This document shows, piece after piece, positions 54,995 through 63,796 of a stretch of DNA of 64,000 bases. Both the position numbers and the translations under genes were made by a program. Below the pieces are notes generated by a model. The model had not been told where the DNA came from. It did not search any database and saw nothing but the letters and a program-made list of their open reading frames with translations. This stretch comes from Paludibaculum fermentans_A (GTDB lineage: Bacteria > Acidobacteriota > Terriglobia > Bryobacterales > Bryobacteraceae), in contig NZ_JBPJAQ010000001.1 in assembly GCF_051172195.1 (NCBI RefSeq), positions 5,890,001-5,954,000 on the forward strand, read 5' to 3'. The number at the start of each line of letters is the position of its first letter. Positions within the stretch are counted from its first letter, which is position 1.

Positions 54995-56064
54995 AGCCGG
55001 GGTTCATCCTGTCTGTACTGGCGATTGTGCTGGGGCTGATCGTGGTGGATCAGTTTCTGGCGCGATTGGAGCGGAATGAAATCCTGAGCGAGGCTGGGGC
55101 TCACTACCAGGAGGGGGTGCGGCTGCTGAGCCGGGGGGATGCGGCCGGGGCGGTGAAGCTGCTGGAGCGCGCGCATGTGCTGCAGCGAGGGAATCGCGGG
55201 TATCAGTTAGCCCTGGCCGAAGCGCTGCTGGCGGCGGGCCGGCTGGTGGATGCGGAAGAGGAGCTGCGGCCGGTGCTGAGCGCCGATTCGAATGCGGGTG
55301 ATGCCAACCTGACGATGGCGCGGCTGCAGGTGAAGCTGGGGAATGACCCGGAGGCGGAGGCTTATTACCATCGGGCGGTGTACGGGAAGTGGGCGAATGC
55401 GGGTCCGGCGGATGAGGTGCGGATGGAACTGGCGCAGTTCCTGGCCGAGGCCGGGCAGCCGCAGAAGCTGCTGGCGGAGGTGCTGCTGATCCAGAGTGAC
55501 GCGAAGGACGATGTGGACCGGCAGAGGAAGATTGCGCATCTGCTGCTGGTGGCGGGGTCGCCGGCGCGGGCGGCGGAAGGATACCGGAAGGTGCTGCGCG
55601 GGCGGGCGGACGACGTAGAGGCGTTGTCGGGTTTGGCGGAAGCGGAGATGGCGCTGGGCGAGTACTCGAGTGCGCAGGCGAGTCTGCGGCGGGCGCAGGG
55701 GCTGCGGACAGGGGATTCGCAGATTGAGGCGCGGCTGGCGTTTGTGTCCGAATTGAGCGCTTTGGACCCGACGCCGCGGCGGCTGGCGTCGAAAGAGAAG
55801 TTCGAGCGCAGCCGGAAAGTGTTGGAACTGGCCAAGACGGATCTGAGGATTTGCGGGCAGTTGAAGGGGGCGATGGGGCAGTTGCAGCAGGCGCTGGACG
55901 ATGTCGAGTTGAAAGAGAAGCAGATGCGCTCCATGGACAATGAGTCGGCTGAGGTTTTGCTGGACTTCGCGCAATCGTTATGGCGCAGCCGGCAGCAGAC
56001 GTGCACGACGCCGGTGCCGGAGAACGATCCGCTGCCGCTGCTGATGAATAAAATCGGTCAATAG
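54991..56064 (+). CDS. TPR-repeat protein with N-terminal membrane anchor
   Basis: 357 residues. A single N-terminal hydrophobic helix (FILSVLAIVLGLIVVDQFL) is followed by tetratricopeptide-like repeats: AHYQEGVRLLSRGDAAGAVK, YQLALAEALLAAGRLVDAEE, ANLTMARLQVKLGNDPEAEA, and further units to about 240. A charged helical tail follows (EKFERSRKVLELAKTDLRIC). It is probably periplasmic and tethered, acting as a scaffold. Its coupling to the CLC gene suggests a joint function, but no partner is identifiable. Confidence 0.85.
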   Translation: MKPGFILSVLAIVLGLIVVDQFLARLERNEILSEAGAHYQEGVRLLSRGDAAGAVKLLERAHVLQRGNRGYQLALAEALLAAGRLVDAEEELRPVLSADSNAGDANLTMARLQVKLGNDPEAEAYYHRAVYGKWANAGPADEVRMELAQFLAEAGQPQKLLAEVLLIQSDAKDDVDRQRKIAHLLLVAGSPARAAEGYRKVLRGRADDVEALSGLAEAEMALGEYSSAQASLRRAQGLRTGDSQIEARLAFVSELSALDPTPRRLASKEKFERSRKVLELAKTDLRICGQLKGAMGQLQQALDDVELKEKQMRSMDNESAEVLLDFAQSLWRSRQQTCTTPVPENDPLPLLMNKIGQ

Positions 56065-56104
56065 CGCTTGGGCGCGCGGCACGGGTGCGGTAGAGTAGCT
56101 CTCG

Positions 56105-57469
56105 ATGAGATCCACGATTGCAGCCGCCTTGTTGTGCGCGTGCGCCTGTGTGGCGCAGGGCGGGGAATTGATGGCCAGTGCGGCCAAGCGCAGTATCACT
56201 CCTGATTTGAAGAGCGGACGGCCTGTGTACATGGCCGGGTTCGGGACGGGCCGGGCGGCGACGGGCGTCCACGACGAACTTTGGGTGCGCTGTGTCGCGC
56301 TGTCGACGGGCGAGAAGCCGCTGGCGATCTGTGCGGCGGACTCGATTGGGCTGCTGTGGGAGGACGTGCAAAAGATTCGCGCGGGGGTACCGCAGGCCAC
56401 GGTGATCGTGGCGGCTACGCATGTGCACGAAGGGCCGGACACGATGGGGCTGTGGGGGCCGAAGCAGGGTGTGAGCGGGATCGATGAGGAGTATAACGCG
56501 CTGCTGGTGGCGCGTGCGGTGGAGGCCATCAAGGATTGCATTTCCACGCTGCGCCCGGCGACGGCGATGCTGGCGGGGGTGACTCCGAAGGACGTCGATG
56601 GGTACTTCGACGACAGCCGGCCGCCGGTGGTACACGATCCGCAGATTCTGGCGCTGGCGGTGAACGACATGCGGCGGGAGCGGATTGCCACGTTGGTGAA
56701 CTGGACGAACCATCCGGAGACGCTGGGCAGCAAGAATACGTTGATCACGGCGGATTGGCCGGCCGGGTTGACGGCGCGCCTGGAGGGCCTGGAGGGCGGG
56801 TTGGTGGTGTATGTGAATGGCGCGGTGGGCGGGATGCAGTCGCCGCTGGGGGCGAAGGTGATGGATCCGGTGACGAAGCAACTGGCCCCGGCGGAGACGT
56901 TCCGGTTTGCCGAGGCGGTGGGTGAGTATGTGGCGGAGCACGCACATGCGGCGCTGCACGAGGCGCCGGCGGTGACGGTGGACACGATCACCTATCGGGA
57001 GAAGTTAGTACAGATTCCGGTGGCGAATGCCGGGTTCCTGATGGCTGCGCAGGCGGGTTTGTTCAAGGGACGGCAGTCGATGGAGGGCGGGAAGACGAGC
57101 GCTCCGGTGGGGTATTTGCGGTTGAGCGGGCAAGGGGCTCCGCAGTTGGAAGTGGCCCTGATTCCGGGGGAGATGTATCCGGAGTTGAGTGTAGGTGGGG
57201 TGGTGAAGGATGCGGGGGCGGATTTCCCGGACGCGGCGGTGGAGCGGCCGATGAAGAGTTTGCTGACTGCTAAGTATAAGATGTTGTTTGGGCTGGCGAA
57301 TGACGAGATTGGCTACATCATCCCGAAGGTGCAGTGGGATGAGAAGGCGCCGTTCACCTTTGGAGCGTCGAAACGCTGGTATGGTGAGGTGAATTCGGTG
57401 GGGCCGGAGGCGGCTCCGATGATTGCGCAGGCCGTGGAAGAGCTGGTGAAAGCGGGCGGCAAACCCTAA
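56105..57469 (+). CDS. Neutral/alkaline ceramidase-like secreted protein
   Basis: 454 residues with a signal peptide (IAAALLCACACVAQGG). The region SAAKRSITPDL, GRPVYMAGFGTGR, VHDELWVRCVALSTG and VIVAATHVHEGPDTMGLWGP matches the N-terminal domain of neutral/alkaline ceramidases; H-V-H in ATHVHEGPD corresponds to zinc ligands. The protein is shorter than true ceramidases (about 650-700 residues), lacking the C-terminal Ig-like part. Such proteins are common in Acidobacteriota and Planctomycetes, and their substrates are mostly unproven. Nearby genes give no further clue. Confidence 0.85.
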   Translation: MRSTIAAALLCACACVAQGGELMASAAKRSITPDLKSGRPVYMAGFGTGRAATGVHDELWVRCVALSTGEKPLAICAADSIGLLWEDVQKIRAGVPQATVIVAATHVHEGPDTMGLWGPKQGVSGIDEEYNALLVARAVEAIKDCISTLRPATAMLAGVTPKDVDGYFDDSRPPVVHDPQILALAVNDMRRERIATLVNWTNHPETLGSKNTLITADWPAGLTARLEGLEGGLVVYVNGAVGGMQSPLGAKVMDPVTKQLAPAETFRFAEAVGEYVAEHAHAALHEAPAVTVDTITYREKLVQIPVANAGFLMAAQAGLFKGRQSMEGGKTSAPVGYLRLSGQGAPQLEVALIPGEMYPELSVGGVVKDAGADFPDAAVERPMKSLLTAKYKMLFGLANDEIGYIIPKVQWDEKAPFTFGASKRWYGEVNSVGPEAAPMIAQAVEELVKAGGKP

Positions 57470-57490
57470 AGCAGACCAGCTATACTGAAA

Positions 57491-57519
57491 TTGGACTCAT
57501 CCATCCCATTCTTTTAGAT
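57491..57519 (+). promoter_or_regulatory. Candidate promoter of phosphofructokinase gene
   Basis: TTGGAC (57491-57496), 17-base spacer, TTAGAT (57514-57519), followed by a strong AGGAGAG ribosome site just before ATG 57541. Confidence 0.5.
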
Positions 57520-57540
57520 CTTTAAGACCCAGGAGAGAGA

Positions 57541-58722
57541 ATGCCCAAGCGTATTGTGATCCTTACAGGCGGCGGCGACGTCCCCGGTTTGAATGCTGTT
57601 ATTAAGCAAGTGACCTACCGTGGCGTCGGCATGGACTATGAAGTGGTTGGTGTTCGTCGCGGCTGGGAGGGTCTGACCCACCTGAACCTGGACGATGCCG
57701 ACAGCAAGTCGCGCTACATCCTGCCGCTCACCCCGTTAAATACCCGTACCATTGACCGCACCGGCGGAACGTTCCTGCACTCATCGCGCACGAATCCGGC
57801 CAAGATGAAGTCGTTGCCGGAGCATTTGAAGGGCCTGACCTTCCCGACGAAGGACATTGAGAAGGCCGGCAAGGTTTCGACCGTTTTCGACGTCACGACG
57901 CAGGTTCTGAAGAACCTGGAAGGTTTGGGCGCCGACACGGTGATTGCCATTGGCGGCGACGACACGTTGAGCTATGCGCGGCGTCTGCACGACGAAGGCG
58001 TAAAGGTCATCGCGATTCCGAAAACGATGGACAACGACGTGCAGCACACCGAGTACTGCATCGGCTTTTCGACGGCGATCACGCGCGCCGAGAGCGCCAT
58101 CCAGCGCCAGCGCACGACGGTGGGCTCGCACGAGCGCATCGGTATCTTTCGCATCTTCGGCCGCGATGCCGGCTACACGGCGCTCTACACCGCGTATGTG
58201 ACGAACATCCGCTGCGTCATCCCCGAGTTCAAGGTGGATCTGGACAACCTGATCAACCTACTGGTGCAGGACAAGCGGAGCAACCCGTCGAACTACTCGC
58301 TGGTGCTGCTGTCGGAAGGCGCCGAGTGGGAAGGCTACCAGGTGAAGCATTACGGCGAGGCCGACGCCTACGGCCACCAGAAGAAGGCCAATGTCGGTGA
58401 CGACCTGGCGGCGGAGATCAAGGCGAAGACGAAGGAAGAGACCATCGTCAGCGACCTGACCTACGACCTGCGCTCGGGCGATCCGGACTTCACGGACAAG
58501 CTGGTGGCGTGCACCTACGGCAACATGGCGATGGACGCCCTGGCCGAAGGCAACAGCGGCCTGATGACGGGTATCGTCAACGGCTGTTTCGACATGGTGG
58601 AGATCCCCGATCCCAAGCTGGGACCGCGCAAGGTGGAACTGGGCTCGATGTACAACACCGAGCGGTACCGCCCGAACTACTCCAACAAGCGGGGCCTGCC
58701 GATCTTCCTGTGCCGCGCCTAA
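57541..58722 (+). CDS. pfp: Phosphofructokinase with PPi-type active-site residues
   Basis: 393 residues. PFK fold: TGGGDVPGLNAV at the N-terminus, IGGDDT at 137-142, PKTMDND at 160-166 with catalytic base D164, and FGRDAGYTA near 206. ATP-dependent enzymes have GGDG(S/T) and PGT(I/M)DND; here the two specificity positions are Asp141 and Lys161, the combination known for pyrophosphate-dependent PFK. So it probably converts fructose 6-phosphate reversibly using PPi. It is longer than bacterial ATP-PfkA (about 320 residues). Strong ribosome site, own promoter. Its stop overlaps the next gene by one base (TAATG). Confidence 0.88.
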   Translation: MPKRIVILTGGGDVPGLNAVIKQVTYRGVGMDYEVVGVRRGWEGLTHLNLDDADSKSRYILPLTPLNTRTIDRTGGTFLHSSRTNPAKMKSLPEHLKGLTFPTKDIEKAGKVSTVFDVTTQVLKNLEGLGADTVIAIGGDDTLSYARRLHDEGVKVIAIPKTMDNDVQHTEYCIGFSTAITRAESAIQRQRTTVGSHERIGIFRIFGRDAGYTALYTAYVTNIRCVIPEFKVDLDNLINLLVQDKRSNPSNYSLVLLSEGAEWEGYQVKHYGEADAYGHQKKANVGDDLAAEIKAKTKEETIVSDLTYDLRSGDPDFTDKLVACTYGNMAMDALAEGNSGLMTGIVNGCFDMVEIPDPKLGPRKVELGSMYNTERYRPNYSNKRGLPIFLCRA

Positions 58723-59369
58723 TGGGCCTCTTCGACAAGCTGTTTTCGAAAAAGAAGCCAAGTGAACTGACGCCGGATCTCGCAAACGAGATCCGGCGTT
58801 CGTTTGAGGAGTCGGCGGGCGATGAAGAGCATTTCCCGTCTACGATCGATCCGCGCATTTACCACGTGAAGCTGATCGTCGACTACTTTGGCGACCTGGG
58901 GACGGGCCGGGCGCTGGACATCGGCTGCGGCAAGGGGCGGTTCGCGCGGATCCTGAAAGAGCGCAATCCGGAGGCGGAAGTGGCAGCCATGGACTTGGCC
59001 GTGGCGATGCTGCGTTTCGCGGATACGAATCTGGAGCGCGTCGCCGGATCGATGTTGGACCTGCCTTTTCGGAGCGCGAGCTTCGACGCGGCGTATGCCA
59101 CCGAGTCGCTGGAGCATGCGGTGGACATCGAACGCGCGGTGGCGGAGATGTGCCGGGTGTTGAAGCCGGGCGCTAAGCTGGTGATTATCGACAAGAACGC
59201 CGCGCACTGGGGGCGGCTGGAGACCCCGCAGTGGGAGAAGTGGTTCCACGACGAGGAGCTGAAGAAGCTGCTGCGGCGGCATTGCCGCCAGGTGGAGTCG
59301 AAGCCGATCTCCTATTGGGAAGACGTCGAGCCGGACGGCATGTTCCTGGCATGGCTGGCTGTTAAATAA
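58722..59369 (+). CDS. SAM-dependent methyltransferase
   Basis: 215 residues from ATG 58722, coupled to the PFK stop. A Lys-rich N-terminus (MGLFDKLFSKKKPSEL) is followed by a class I methyltransferase core: motif I ALDIGCGKGRFARIL, VAAMDLAVAMLRFA, LPFRSASFDAAYATESLEHA, VLKPGAKLVIIDKN. Resembles UbiE-like or lipid/small-molecule methyltransferases, substrate unknown. Residues about 17-26 are encoded by a perfect 13-bp inverted repeat. An alternative is that the first 80 bases are the PFK terminator and translation begins further in, but no good internal start is seen. Confidence 0.87.
   Translation: MGLFDKLFSKKKPSELTPDLANEIRRSFEESAGDEEHFPSTIDPRIYHVKLIVDYFGDLGTGRALDIGCGKGRFARILKERNPEAEVAAMDLAVAMLRFADTNLERVAGSMLDLPFRSASFDAAYATESLEHAVDIERAVAEMCRVLKPGAKLVIIDKNAAHWGRLETPQWEKWFHDEELKKLLRRHCRQVESKPISYWEDVEPDGMFLAWLAVK
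58770..58799 (+). terminator. Perfect 13-bp hairpin inside methyltransferase start
   Basis: ACGCCGGATCTCG (58770-58782) pairs exactly with CGAGATCCGGCGT (58787-58799) around a CAAA loop, 48 bases into the coding sequence. Only a weak T-rich tail (TTCGTTT) follows. It may attenuate transcription after pfp or stabilise its RNA. Confidence 0.5.
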
Positions 59370-59388
59370 GCAGGCCGGAAGGGGTGCG

Positions 59389-61179
59389 ATGGACGGTTCG
59401 CCGATTGTCGCGGAGTATCAGAAAAAGCTTGAGGATGCGGAACGGGCACTGATGACGGTGCGCGAGCGCCAGGGTACGGCGCTGACGGCGCTGCTGGCGG
59501 TGTGTGTGCTCACGCTGGGGTTGGGCTGGATGGCCTGGCGGGAGAAGGCATTTCCAGCCTGGTATCCGCTGTTGCCGCTGCCGGTGGTGGCGTATTTCGT
59601 GCGGCGCTATACGCGCGGGCACGGCGAGGCTTCGCAGGCGGTGCGGCTGCTGGACTGGCGGGCGTGCGGTTTGTCGCGGCTGATTGGCGAGTGGGCGGGC
59701 AAGGGGTATGACGGGGCGGAGTTCGACAACGCGGAGCATGTGTTCCAACGCGATCTCGACCTGTTCGGTGAGGGTAGCCTGTTCGAACTGCTGGCCACGG
59801 CTCGCACGGCCATTGGGCGGCGGCGCCTGGCTGAGTATCTGACAGAGCATGTCCCCCTGGAAGAATCTGTAGAGCGGCAGAATGCCGTGCGCGAGCTGCG
59901 TCCGTTGGCGGAGTTGCGCGAAAAGATCGGACTGCTGGGCCGGTTTGAGGCGCAGGAGTCGAAGCGCGAGACATTTGACCGCTGGTTTGCGATGCCGGTG
60001 ATGAAGGCTCCGGCGGTGGTGCGGATTGTGGCCCTGGTGTCGACCGCGGTGTGCGTGATCTCAGCCCTGCTGGGTTTGGCGATGGTGCTGCCGTGGTCGC
60101 TGGTGGTGTTGATCGTGTTGATCTGCGTGCCGGTGAACTGCGGCCTGGGATTGGCGTACCAGCCGGACGTGCGGCGCGTGGTGGATGCGCTGCAGCCGGT
60201 GGGTGTCGAGATCAGTGTGTTCCGGGAAGGACTGGAACTGCTGCAGGGGTCAGAGTTTGAGAGCGCGAAGCTGCGGCGGGTGGTGGAGACGCTGCGGCAG
60301 GCGCGTGCGGCTGGTTCGATTCACCGGATTGAGCGAATGATCCGGTGGCTGAACGAGCGCAACAAGGACTGGTTCTACGGGCCGTCGATGTTCCTGTTGT
60401 ATGCGACGCAGATGACGATGGCGATTGAGGCGTGGCGTGCGAATCATCAGGAAGAGATGCGCGCCTGGCTGGACGATTGGGCGGAGTTCGAAGTGTTGAA
60501 CGCGCTGGCGGGCTATGCCTATGAACATCCTGGCGATCCTTTCCCGGAGTTGGCGGGCGACGGGCCGGTGTTTGAGGGCGAGGGCCTGGGGCATCCGTTA
60601 TTGGCCGAAGGCATTTGTGTCCGCAACGATGTTTCGCTGCCCGGGCCGGGTTCGTTCTACGTCGTGAGTGGCTCGAACATGGCGGGGAAGAGCACGTTTC
60701 TGCGGACGGTGGGGATCAATAGTGTGTTGGCGATGGCAGGGGCTCCGGTACGGGCGCGGCGGTTGAAGGTGTCCGGATTGCGGGTCTGCGCGTCCATTTC
60801 TGTGGGCGATTCGCTGTTGAACCGGCGGTCGAAATTCCTGGCGGAGGTCGAGCGGCTGAAGCTGACGCTGGAGCATGCGCGGGCGGGCGAGCCGGTGTTG
60901 TTCCTGATCGATGAGATCTTCAGTGGGACGAATTCGCACGATCGCGGCATCGCGGCGGCGGCGGTGGTGAAGGCGCTCACTGGGTATGGGGCGATTGGGG
61001 CATTGTCGACGCACGACCTGGCGTTGACGGCGATGGCGGACGAGACGCTGGGCAGAAATGTCCATATGGGCAGCCGCGACGGTACTGATCCGATGGACTT
61101 CGATTACCTGGTGAAGCCTGGGGTGACACAGGAGTCAAATGCGCTGGCGATTGCGCGAATGGCTGGTGTGCCGATATAG
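59389..61179 (+). CDS. Membrane-anchored MutS-like ATPase
   Basis: 596 residues. Two N-terminal membrane helices (about 31-50 and 56-71) and another hairpin near 210-255 (IVALVSTAVCVISALLGLAM, VVLIVLICVPVNCGLGLAYQ) interrupt a MutS lever/clamp-like helical part. The C-terminal ATPase has Walker A GSNMAGKST (428-436), Walker B LFLIDEIFSGTNSHDR (from 504) and the His-containing GALSTHDLAL. The mismatch-recognition domain is absent. Such short membrane MutS homologues are widespread but uncharacterised; a role in canonical mismatch repair is unlikely. Twenty bases follow the methyltransferase gene, so co-transcription is likely. Confidence 0.88.
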   Translation: MDGSPIVAEYQKKLEDAERALMTVRERQGTALTALLAVCVLTLGLGWMAWREKAFPAWYPLLPLPVVAYFVRRYTRGHGEASQAVRLLDWRACGLSRLIGEWAGKGYDGAEFDNAEHVFQRDLDLFGEGSLFELLATARTAIGRRRLAEYLTEHVPLEESVERQNAVRELRPLAELREKIGLLGRFEAQESKRETFDRWFAMPVMKAPAVVRIVALVSTAVCVISALLGLAMVLPWSLVVLIVLICVPVNCGLGLAYQPDVRRVVDALQPVGVEISVFREGLELLQGSEFESAKLRRVVETLRQARAAGSIHRIERMIRWLNERNKDWFYGPSMFLLYATQMTMAIEAWRANHQEEMRAWLDDWAEFEVLNALAGYAYEHPGDPFPELAGDGPVFEGEGLGHPLLAEGICVRNDVSLPGPGSFYVVSGSNMAGKSTFLRTVGINSVLAMAGAPVRARRLKVSGLRVCASISVGDSLLNRRSKFLAEVERLKLTLEHARAGEPVLFLIDEIFSGTNSHDRGIAAAAVVKALTGYGAIGALSTHDLALTAMADETLGRNVHMGSRDGTDPMDFDYLVKPGVTQESNALAIARMAGVPI

Positions 61180-61254
61180 GCGACGGGCAAATTGCCGGCT
61201 TTCGGCGTGGCCGGAAATGTGAAATACTCTACGGCCAAGAGGGACTTCCTGGCC

Positions 61255-62757
61255 ATGGTTAAGCAATCAAAGCCGCTGTGGTTGTTTTTATTCGCGGCGA
61301 TTCAATTTTTGACGCCTCTCCGCGCGCAGACTCAGACGGTCTCTCTGTTGTTCGGTCCTACCAGCGGAGCCAACACGGAGAAAGCTGCGTCCAGCGCCGC
61401 AGAGCGGGTGACCACCTGGCTGGCTCAACGGGGCCAGGCGGTGGAGGTGCGCCGGGCAGGCAGCCGGGACGGCCAGGAATTATTGAAGTTCATGAAGCCG
61501 CCGGATTTGGAGAAGACGCTGCTCGCGGCCGCGAAAGAGGCGCAGGCGAACACCCAGAATGAGTATCTGAACGCGCTGGAAGTAGCCTCGTACTCACTTG
61601 CGCGGGCGCGCGGAACACGGGTCCTGGTGACCATGCTCGAACCCCCGAAGTTCAATCAGGATGGCGAGGCCAGGCTGCAGCAGATTCTCGATCAGTGCAA
61701 ATCGAAGTCGATTACTGTAATTGCGGTGAACCTTGGCGGCCAGGCCGCGGGCGAAGGCGGACAGGCGCTGGAGGCACTGGCCACGGGCAGCGGCGGGTCC
61801 TGGGCGCGTAGTTTCGAGGATCTTGACAGGGCGTTGAGTGCGGTGGTGCCCACCAAGGACGAAGCGGCCAGTGTAGTGGCCAAGTCCGCGGCGGCGGCGA
61901 CGCCCCGGCCGTCGGACGAACTACAGATCTTCGCCCGGCTGGTGAAGACAGCCCCGATCCAGATGGCCAAAGTCAGTGCGAAGCTTGGTCCCATGACCGG
62001 CTTGCTCATCCTCGAGGTGCCCATGCGCACCCTGGCGTTCAAAACGAATGGCGGGAGTTACGAGGCAAAAGCACGCCTTTCGGCCAGCATCAAGGACACG
62101 AATGGAACGGTTGTCTGGAATGGCACGAAGGACTATTCCGTCAAAGGCTCTGCCTCCAAATTGGAATCGCGGAAAGCAGGCGCGATGTATTTTGTCAGGG
62201 AGCTCCAATTACCGGCTGCCAAGTACGCGCTGGAGGCCAAAGTCGAAGACCTGAGCGCGGAAAAGTCGGCGGTGGCCAATGGGGAGGCGGAGGGCGCCAA
62301 CAGCCTGCCCGGGCTCGGAGCCAGTGATTTGATGTTCGTCCGCAAATTTGACCGCTCGATTGATGTCATGCAGGGGGATTCGGTCATCAGCTATGACGGC
62401 GAGGGACTGGCCCCGATGTTGAGCCCGGCGTTTGCCGCGAACGAGCCGTTTCAACTGGAGCTCTTCTTTACGTTCTACCCAGACATGAACGGGAAGCAGC
62501 CTGTGCTGACACTGGACATCCTGAGCAAGGGCCAGTCCAACGGGATTACCACGCTGGCCTTTACCGACAAGCTGAGGGACGACTCGCGCTCGGGTTCTGG
62601 CTCGGCCTTCGCCGGTGAGCAGAAGGGCAGGTTTCCCTACCTGGCGAGGATCGGCAATGCCTCGTTCAACGAAGGTGAATACGAGGCTGTGGTTGAAGTG
62701 CGGCAGGACTCGGTTTCGCAGAAGCGCGCCGCCCATTTCCGGGTCTTCAAGAAGTAG
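61255..62757 (+). CDS. Secreted VWFA-like protein of unknown function
   Basis: 500 residues from ATG 61255 (GAGGGA 12 bases upstream); a TTG at 61192 is possible but adds no signal feature. Signal peptide PLWLFLFAAIQFLTPLRAQ. Residues about 30-210 alternate strands and helices like a Rossmann/VWA fold (GTRVLVTMLEPPKFNQDGEA, SKSITVIAVNLGGQAAGEGG), but a clear DxSxS MIDAS is missing. The C-terminal half is beta-rich (AKYALEAKVEDLS, FQLELFFTFYPDMNGKQPVL, NEGEYEAVVEVRQDSVSQKR). Related VWFA-domain proteins are frequent in Acidobacteriota. Function unknown. Confidence 0.75.
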   Translation: MVKQSKPLWLFLFAAIQFLTPLRAQTQTVSLLFGPTSGANTEKAASSAAERVTTWLAQRGQAVEVRRAGSRDGQELLKFMKPPDLEKTLLAAAKEAQANTQNEYLNALEVASYSLARARGTRVLVTMLEPPKFNQDGEARLQQILDQCKSKSITVIAVNLGGQAAGEGGQALEALATGSGGSWARSFEDLDRALSAVVPTKDEAASVVAKSAAAATPRPSDELQIFARLVKTAPIQMAKVSAKLGPMTGLLILEVPMRTLAFKTNGGSYEAKARLSASIKDTNGTVVWNGTKDYSVKGSASKLESRKAGAMYFVRELQLPAAKYALEAKVEDLSAEKSAVANGEAEGANSLPGLGASDLMFVRKFDRSIDVMQGDSVISYDGEGLAPMLSPAFAANEPFQLELFFTFYPDMNGKQPVLTLDILSKGQSNGITTLAFTDKLRDDSRSGSGSAFAGEQKGRFPYLARIGNASFNEGEYEAVVEVRQDSVSQKRAAHFRVFKK

Positions 62758-62794
62758 GCCGGGCGTGCCGCTGATTGTCATATAGTAGACAGTC

Positions 62795-63796
62795 ATGCAA
62801 ATCAAGGGCTTCGACTTTGCCGTAGTCGGCGGGGCCTCGGTGTTCGCGCTGATTGGGATCGCGATGCTGGTGCCTGGGATCCGCAATCTCTCGCGTAGCG
62901 TGGCGAGCAGTCACTGGCCGAAGGCGCCGGCCCGGGTGGTGAAGTCCGATACGAGCGCATCGGTTTCGACCAGGCGGAATTCCAGGGACCGGAGCACGAT
63001 GTACTCGGCCAGCATTCAACTGCGGTATGCGGTGGCCGGGCAGGAGTACGCGACGGATACGCTGCATTTTGGGGAGACGTTGGGCTCGGGCGACTCGTCG
63101 GAGGCGGAGCTGCGGCGGCTGCGATTTCCGATGGGCTATGAGACGACGGTGGTCTATGATCCGAAGCAGCCGTGGGTGGCGGCGGCGCGGCCGGGCTTCC
63201 ACAGTGAGGCGCTGCTGTTGCCGGGCGGCGCGCTGGCCTTCATCATTCCAGCGATTATGTTCGTGGTGCTGTATTACGGGATGGACCGCGGCAACAGCAT
63301 GTTCGGAGTCGGGCTGGGGCTTTTCGCGGCGATCTTCATGACGATCGGCGCGGCGCTGCTGACGCCGGGGCTGATGAATCTGTGGAACGCGCGGGAGAGT
63401 TTGAAGTGGCCTGTGGTGCCGGGCCGGATTCTGTATCACGAGGAGGGTTCGAGCACCTCTACGGAGAAGGACGAGAAGGGTTTCACCAGGACATCGACCA
63501 CGTACTCGACGCGTGTGATTTACCGCTATGAGGTGAATGGCCAGACTTGGTTCAACAACGTGCGGAGGTTTGGGCAGTTAGCGGGGTCGAGTGAGGAGTG
63601 GGCCTCAGAGATCGCGGGACAGTACCCGAAGGGGAAGGACGTCGAGGTGGCGTACAAGCCGGGGGATCCGGAGACGGCGGCGCTGGAGCCGGGGATTGAC
63701 AAGGAAGCGTACTACTTGCCGGGTGCGGGCGCCGCCCTCCTGTTATTCGGGATTGCCGTGATCCGTTGGGGGATTCCGGCGTTGACGGGCTTTTAG
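62795..63796 (+). CDS. DUF3592 membrane protein, two tandem domains
   Basis: 333 residues. Two copies of a DUF3592 unit: helix GASVFALIGIAMLVPG, WPKAPARVVKSD, YAVAGQEYATDTLHFG, YDPKQPWVAAARPG; then helix GLGLFAAIFMTIGAALLTPG, WPVVPGRILYHEEG, YEVNGQTWFNNVRRFG, YKPGDPETAALEPG, and a final hydrophobic helix. The soluble beta domains lie between membrane helices. Function unknown. It ends convergently, overlapping the stop of the next gene by 4 bases. Confidence 0.88.
   Translation: MQIKGFDFAVVGGASVFALIGIAMLVPGIRNLSRSVASSHWPKAPARVVKSDTSASVSTRRNSRDRSTMYSASIQLRYAVAGQEYATDTLHFGETLGSGDSSEAELRRLRFPMGYETTVVYDPKQPWVAAARPGFHSEALLLPGGALAFIIPAIMFVVLYYGMDRGNSMFGVGLGLFAAIFMTIGAALLTPGLMNLWNARESLKWPVVPGRILYHEEGSSTSTEKDEKGFTRTSTTYSTRVIYRYEVNGQTWFNNVRRFGQLAGSSEEWASEIAGQYPKGKDVEVAYKPGDPETAALEPGIDKEAYYLPGAGAALLLFGIAVIRWGIPALTGF

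Noticed and set aside
55004..56959. Very long minus-strand frame across the TPR and ceramidase genes
   Set aside because: Arg/Pro/His-rich shadow crossing two well-supported plus-strand genes.
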